9,628 nucleotides of DNA from Polaromonas sp. (GTDB taxonomy: Bacteria; Pseudomonadota; Gammaproteobacteria; Burkholderiales; Burkholderiaceae_C): contig JABMMH010000056.1 in the NCBI GenBank assembly GCA_013205645.1, positions 1 to 9,628 of the forward strand. The letters run 5' to 3'. Below are positions 6,145-9,628 of this stretch, piece after piece. The notes under the pieces were generated by a model. It saw only the letters and a program-made list of their open reading frames with translations, searched no databases and was not told where the DNA came from. How positions within the stretch are numbered: the stretch's first letter is position 1; every line of letters begins with the position of its first letter. Made by a program: the position numbers and the translations under genes.

Positions 6145-6849
6145 ATGCAACGCAGAAGTTTCAACCAAGCTGGCGTCAGTGCGCTGGGCCTGCTGATAGT
6201 CGCCACACATCGCCAGGCACTGGCCCTCTCACTGAGCGACTTGAGCCGTGCCGATGCCCTGAAGGGCTTGCAAACAACCCTTGAAAAAGGCGCCTTGGCA
6301 GCCATCGCCCTGCTCGGCAAACCGGGCGGATTCCTGGGCAACCCCAAAGTCCGGATTCCTTTGCCCGGTTACTTCGAAGATGTTTCTAACGTGCTGAGGA
6401 GCTTTGGTCAGAGCGCACGCCTGGATGAGCTGGTCAGCGTCATCAACCGCGCGGCCGAAACCGCCGTACCGCTGAGCCAAGACTTGCTGGTCAGCGCTGT
6501 CAGAGCCATGAATGCCAACGATGCGAAAAACGTCCTGACCGGCGGCGTGACCTCGATCACCGATTTTCTCAGTGCCCAAACCCGGGCTGCTTTAGACCTG
6601 AAATTTCTGCCGGTGGTGACGCAGGCAACCCAAAAAATCGGCCTCATCGACACCTACAACGGATTAGCGGGCAAAGCGGCAGATTTCGGCTTCGTCAAAA
6701 AAGAAAACGCCAGCCTTCAGCAGTACGTCACCGGCAAGACCCTCGATGGGCTTTACCGCATCATTGGCGATGAAGAAAAGAAGATTCGTCAAGATCCGCT
6801 TGGCACGGCCAGCGCGATGGAGAAAAAAGCCTTCGGCGCACCGAAATAA
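6145..6849 (+). CDS. DUF4197 domain-containing exported protein
   Basis: The 234-residue product belongs to the DUF4197 family of proteobacterial envelope proteins of unknown function. Recognisable segments are LSDLSRADALKGLQTTLEKGALAA (30-53, the family's typical first helix), IPLPGYF (71-77), INRAAETAVP (100-109), NDAKNVLTGG (125-134) and DTYNGLAGKA (168-177) near the C-terminus. Residues 1-28 are a signal peptide: MQRRSFNQAG, a hydrophobic stretch, then QALA as a probable cleavage site after Ala27. The twin arginine at 3-4 followed by x-Phe resembles a Tat signal. No lipobox cysteine is present, so a soluble periplasmic protein is more likely than a lipoprotein. The gene stands alone between the nuclease gene (109 bp upstream) and pyrF (49 bp downstream). 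The Shine-Dalgarno signal is weak (AGAAAGA). No enzymatic function is known to me. Confidence 0.87.
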   Translation: MQRRSFNQAGVSALGLLIVATHRQALALSLSDLSRADALKGLQTTLEKGALAAIALLGKPGGFLGNPKVRIPLPGYFEDVSNVLRSFGQSARLDELVSVINRAAETAVPLSQDLLVSAVRAMNANDAKNVLTGGVTSITDFLSAQTRAALDLKFLPVVTQATQKIGLIDTYNGLAGKAADFGFVKKENASLQQYVTGKTLDGLYRIIGDEEKKIRQDPLGTASAMEKKAFGAPK

Positions 6850-6886
6850 GTCAGTGGCCTGGGAGCCTTGACTGGGTGCGCCTTCT

Positions 6887-6892
6887 TACAAT
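6887..6892 (+). promoter_or_regulatory. pyrF -10 element, apparently leaderless
   Basis: TACAAT (5 of 6 to TATAAT) ends 6 nt before the pyrF ATG, and no Shine-Dalgarno sequence occurs between them (ACCCGC). A TTGACT at 6868-6873 matches the -35 consensus well but is only 13 bp away, too close for normal sigma-70 use. The real -35 is therefore unclear. Initiation would fall at about the start codon. Confidence 0.42.
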
Positions 6893-6898
6893 ACCCGC

Positions 6899-7723
6899 AT
6901 GACATTTCTCGACATGCTCGATACCGCCGGCCGCCAGAACCAATCCATGCTGTGCGTGGGGCTGGACCCGGAACCCACCCGCTTCCCCGGCAAGCTCAAG
7001 GGCGACGCCAACAAGATCTACGATTTTTGCGCTGCCATCGTCGATGCCACGGCCGATCTTGTGGTGTCGTTCAAACCGCAAATCGCTTACTTCGCCGCCC
7101 ACCGCGCCGAAGGTCAGCTCGAGCGCCTGATGGAGCACATGCGCCGCGTGGCGCCGCAGGTGCCGATCATTTTGGACGCCAAGCGCGGCGACATTGGCAG
7201 CACGGCGCAGCAGTACGCGATTGAGGCCTTTGAGCGCTACGGCGCTGACGCCGTCACGCTGTCACCGTTCATGGGGTTTGACTCGGTCGCGCCGTATTTG
7301 AAATACGAAGGCAAGGGCGCGTTTTTGCTCTGCCGCACTTCGAACCCCGGCGGAGATGATTTGCAAAACCAGCGCCTCGCTTCGGTTGAAGGCCAGCCGC
7401 TGCTCTATGAACACGTGGCGCGTCTGGCGCAAGGCCCGTGGAACCTGAACGGCCAACTCGGGCTGGTGGTGGGCGCCACTTACCCGGCTGAAATCGAACG
7501 CGTGCGCCAAGTCGCTCCGACGCTGCCGCTGTTGATTCCCGGTGTTGGCGCCCAAGGCGGTGACGCCGTGGCCACCGTGCGCGCTGGCTACAAAGTCGGT
7601 GCGCCCATCATCGTCAATTCATCGCGGGCGATTTTGTACGCCTCGTCGGGTGAGGACTTTGCCGAAGCCGCTCGCCGCGAAGCCATCAAGACGCGGGATG
7701 TGTTGCAGGCGGCGCGCGACTAA
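6899..7723 (+). CDS. pyrF: Orotidine 5'-phosphate decarboxylase
   Basis: PyrF catalyses the last step of de novo UMP synthesis, decarboxylating OMP in the cytoplasm. The 274-residue length is that of the longer bacterial subfamily (about 270-280), not the 230-240-residue E. coli type. The active-site signature D-x-K-x-x-D-I is at residues 93-99 (DAKRGDI, with Asp93, Lys95 and Asp98). The substrate-phosphate side shows IPGVGAQGGD at 213-222 and NSSRAILYAS at 240-249. Other landmarks are LCVGLDPEP (18-26), FKPQIAYF (58-65) and TLSPFMGFDS (120-129). All catalytic residues are present. The ATG at 6899 is chosen from the usual M-x-F-x-D-M-L beginning and the -10 element 6 nt upstream. The gene ends one base from a convergent thioesterase gene. 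Confidence 0.95.
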   Translation: MTFLDMLDTAGRQNQSMLCVGLDPEPTRFPGKLKGDANKIYDFCAAIVDATADLVVSFKPQIAYFAAHRAEGQLERLMEHMRRVAPQVPIILDAKRGDIGSTAQQYAIEAFERYGADAVTLSPFMGFDSVAPYLKYEGKGAFLLCRTSNPGGDDLQNQRLASVEGQPLLYEHVARLAQGPWNLNGQLGLVVGATYPAEIERVRQVAPTLPLLIPGVGAQGGDAVATVRAGYKVGAPIIVNSSRAILYASSGEDFAEAARREAIKTRDVLQAARD

Positions 7724-7746
7724 CTCAGCCGGTGTAAGTCGAGCGC
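7712..7746. terminator. Possible shared hairpin between convergent pyrF and thioesterase genes
   Basis: The arms 7712-7720 and 7738-7746 pair over eight positions with one G-A mismatch, around a 17-nt loop that contains both stop codons (TAA at 7721-7723 and, on the minus strand, TGA at 7725-7727). The stem is GC-rich and symmetric, so it would form in both transcripts. There is no U-run on either side, so it is not a classical intrinsic terminator. It may only pause polymerase or protect 3' ends, or be chance in GC-rich DNA. Confidence 0.25.
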
Positions 7747-8171
7747 GACGCGTCAAGCTGGGCCAAGGCCTTGCGCGCCAACGCTTCGGCTTCGGGTGTG
7801 CTTGGAACCCAAGAGGTCACCGGCATCGGTCGGCCATGTGAGTCCACCGAGACGAAGACGATCAGGCATTCGGTGGTTTTTTCCATCTGACCGCCTTTCA
7901 TGTCGCCGCTGCGCACTTCGACTGAAATGTTCATGCTGGTGTTGCCGGTGTAGGCCAGCTTGGCTTCGACCTCGACCAAGTCGCCGATCATGATCGGGCG
8001 ATGAAAGCGAATGCCGCCCACATACACCGTCACGCAGTAACGCTTGGACCAACTGGTGGCGCAGGCGTAGCCAGCCTCGTCAATCCACTTCATCACCGTG
8101 CCGCCATGCACTTTGCCGCCAAAGTTAACGGCGCTAGGTTCAGCCAAAAAGCGCAGGGTGATCAGTGACAT
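7725..8171 (-). CDS. Acyl-CoA thioesterase (hotdog fold, YciA/BFIT-like)
   Basis: This 148-residue single-hotdog protein should hydrolyse acyl-CoA to free fatty acid and CoA in the cytoplasm, forming a hexamer in related enzymes. The signature is at residues 16-37: N16-F-G-G-K-V-H-G-G-T-V-M, then the helix carrying Asp31 and ending in GYACA. This corresponds to the N-x-x-G...H-G-G...D catalytic pattern of the acyl-CoA hydrolase family. The next strands, VTVYVGGIRFHRPI (47-60) and GDLVEVEAKLAYTGNTSM (63-80), and the late strand TTECLIVFVSVD (99-110) complete the hotdog. The C-terminal tail is rich in Ala and charged residues and has no known domain. The ATG at 8169-8171 is the natural start; no Shine-Dalgarno sequence is visible. 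It lies 54 bp downstream of uvrA on the same strand. Chain-length preference cannot be predicted. Confidence 0.88.
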   Translation of the reverse strand: MSLITLRFLAEPSAVNFGGKVHGGTVMKWIDEAGYACATSWSKRYCVTVYVGGIRFHRPIMIGDLVEVEAKLAYTGNTSMNISVEVRSGDMKGGQMEKTTECLIVFVSVDSHGRPMPVTSWVPSTPEAEALARKALAQLDASRSTYTG

Positions 8172-8225
8172 GGTGGTGGATGAAAAATTGAAATAACTAG
8201 GATGATCAAACGTCGGGGAGAAAGA

Positions 8226-9628
8226 CTACGCCTTCAGCAACGGCGCCAAATACCGCCCCGTATGACTGTCCGGATTCGCCGCCAAATCTTCTGGCGTGCC
8301 AACACCGACAACCATGCCACCGCCCGCGCCGCCTTCAGGTCCGATGTCGATCAACCAGTCGGCGGTTTTGATGACGTCCAGGTTGTGCTCGATGACGACG
8401 ATGGTGTTGCCGGCGTCGCGCAGTTGGTGCAGCACCTTGAGCAGCAAATCGATGTCGGCAAAGTGCAGGCCGGTCGTCGGTTCGTCAAGGATGTAAAGCG
8501 TGCGGCCGGTGTCGCGTTTGCTGAGCTCTAACGCCAGCTTGACGCGCTGCGCTTCGCCGCCTGACAGCGTGGTCGCGGCTTGGCCGAGCTTGATGTAACT
8601 CAGGCCCACATCGAGCAGCGTTTGCAGCTTGCGCGCCAGTGTCGGCACGGCTTTGAAAAACTCCGCAGCGGCTTCCACCGTGAGCTCGAGAATCTGCGCG
8701 ATGTTCTTGCCCTTGTATTGCACTTCCAAGGTTTCGCGGTTGTAGCGCATGCCTTTGCACACATCGCAAGGCACGTAAACATCGGGCAAGAAATGCATCT
8801 CGACCTTGACCATGCCGTCGCCTTGACAGGCTTCGCAGCGACCACCGGCAACGTTGAAACTGAAACGCCCCGGGCCGTAGCCGCGTTCACGCGCGCTGTT
8901 CATCTCGGCCATCAATTCACGAATCGGTGTGAACAGTCCGGTGTAGGTGGCCGGGTTGCTGCGCGGCGTGCGACCAATCGGTGACTGGTCGACGTTGATG
9001 ACCTTGTCGAAGTGCTCAATGCCTTCAATCGCCTCGTGCGCTGCGGGCTCTTCATGCGCGCGATACAGGGTGCGCGCCACGGCGGCGTACAGCGTGTCAT
9101 TCACCAGCGTCGACTTGCCGGAGCCGGACACGCCGGTCACGCAGGTCAGCAAACCGACCGGGAATTCAACGCTGACATTTTTCAGGTTGTGACCGCTGGC
9201 GTTGATGACTCTCAAGCATTGCAAATCGCCTTGCGTCAGCTGGTGCGTGGCTTCACGCGCCGCGCGTTTGACACCGGCAGCACTGGGGGCAAAGCGCGGA
9301 TTCTTGATCACCAACGGGCCTCTGGCGACGGTCGGTAACCACGGCGTGCGATGCGTCGGCACGGCGATTTTCAGTGTCCCTGCCAAGTACTGGCCGGTCA
9401 GCGAATTCGGATTCGCCTGCACCTCGGTGAAGGTGCCCTGCGCCATCACACGGCCGCCATGAATACCGGCGCCGGGCCCCATGTCAATCACATGGTCGGC
9501 GGCGCGAATCATGTCTTCATCGTGTTCAACCACCAACACGCTGTTGCCAATGTCGCGCAGATGTTTCAGCGTGCCGATCAAGCGGTCGTTGTCGCGCTGG
9601 TGCAGACCGATGCTGGGCTCGTCCAGCA
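8226..9628 (-). CDS. uvrA: Excinuclease ABC subunit A, C-terminal part (runs off the window)
   Basis: UvrA is the damage-recognising ABC ATPase of nucleotide excision repair and loads UvrB on distorted DNA. The frame is open to the right edge, giving the last 467 codons of a protein normally about 940-1000 residues long. From the edge inward (on the minus strand) one sees the first Walker B and D-loop, LDEPSIGLHQRDND, then VLVVEHDEDMI with its switch histidine. The second ATPase follows: Walker A GVSGSGKST (about 9108-9134), the zinc module CEAC...CDVC (about 8757-8837, four cysteines present), signature LSGGEAQ (about 8547-8567), and Walker B LYILDEP (about 8478-8498) followed by VVIEHN. The stop is TAG at 8226-8228. 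Between the two halves lies a stretch (about 9255-9375) rich in Pro, Arg and Ala, where the family varies. Nothing looks damaged. The upstream SOS box, if any, is outside the window. Confidence 0.96.
   Translation of the reverse strand, partial: LDEPSIGLHQRDNDRLIGTLKHLRDIGNSVLVVEHDEDMIRAADHVIDMGPGAGIHGGRVMAQGTFTEVQANPNSLTGQYLAGTLKIAVPTHRTPWLPTVARGPLVIKNPRFAPSAAGVKRAAREATHQLTQGDLQCLRVINASGHNLKNVSVEFPVGLLTCVTGVSGSGKSTLVNDTLYAAVARTLYRAHEEPAAHEAIEGIEHFDKVINVDQSPIGRTPRSNPATYTGLFTPIRELMAEMNSARERGYGPGRFSFNVAGGRCEACQGDGMVKVEMHFLPDVYVPCDVCKGMRYNRETLEVQYKGKNIAQILELTVEAAAEFFKAVPTLARKLQTLLDVGLSYIKLGQAATTLSGGEAQRVKLALELSKRDTGRTLYILDEPTTGLHFADIDLLLKVLHQLRDAGNTIVVIEHNLDVIKTADWLIDIGPEGGAGGGMVVGVGTPEDLAANPDSHTGRYLAPLLKA

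Noticed and set aside
6868..6892. TTGACT plus TACAAT as a full sigma-70 promoter for pyrF
   Set aside because: The spacer is only 13 bp, well below the 16-18 bp normally needed. I kept only the -10 element.
9579..9581. TTG at 9581 as the start of the uvrA frame
   Set aside because: The frame continues to the window edge with the conserved LDEPSIGLHQRDND of the first ATPase, so this is an internal leucine codon.
1..9628. CRISPR arrays, tRNA/rRNA genes, insertion sequences, integrase or attachment sites
   Set aside because: Looked for on both strands; no spaced direct repeats, cloverleaf-like sequence, transposase frame or flanking direct repeats were found by eye.

Overview
The window looks like the chromosome of a betaproteobacterium, most likely a Burkholderiales of the Comamonadaceae type. 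The grounds are high-GC coding with strong third-position GC, the protein sequences of PyrF (the longer two-lysine-motif type), TsaB, RimI and UvrA, and the order dacB (opposite strand) / tsaB-rimI-UDG-like gene, which I associate with that family. No database search was possible, so the taxon is an inference.

Layout. Positions 1-1761 (minus strand) hold the first 53 codons of a luciferase-like flavin monooxygenase and a complete PBP4-type D-Ala-D-Ala carboxypeptidase (dacB). A 69-bp divergent promoter region separates dacB from a tight plus-strand operon, 1831-3951. It contains tsaB (tRNA t6A synthesis), rimI (ribosomal protein S18 N-acetyltransferase) and a gene whose product has a uracil-DNA-glycosylase-like C-terminal fold without the catalytic and Fe-S residues. 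Its N-terminus and position next to rimI suggest the psi subunit (HolD) of the DNA polymerase III clamp loader. Positions 3985-6035 are the accessory part: an AlbA_2/Schlafen-type ATP-binding regulator-like gene broken by one in-frame TAA, translationally coupled to an intact GIY-YIG nuclease with a DUF4357 tail. Positions 6145-6849 encode an exported DUF4197 protein. Positions 6899-7723 are pyrF (OMP decarboxylase), ending one base away from a convergent acyl-CoA thioesterase gene (7725-8171, minus). That gene follows the 3' two-thirds or less of uvrA (8226 to the window edge, minus).

How they work together. Most genes are housekeeping: wall recycling and remodelling, tRNA modification, ribosomal protein acetylation, replication, pyrimidine synthesis and nucleotide excision repair. 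The AlbA_2-ATPase plus GIY-YIG pair is the only part that looks accessory. It could be a small DNA-targeting or defence-like module, here with one component apparently inactivated. The best leads are the catalytically empty UDG-like protein as a cryptic psi subunit, the single nonsense codon in the AlbA_2 gene, and a recurring arrangement in which a -10-like hexamer lies exactly 6 nt before the start codon with no Shine-Dalgarno sequence, suggesting leaderless mRNAs. I see no insertion sequences, CRISPR arrays, tRNA or rRNA genes. No gene-free stretch exceeds 110 bases.
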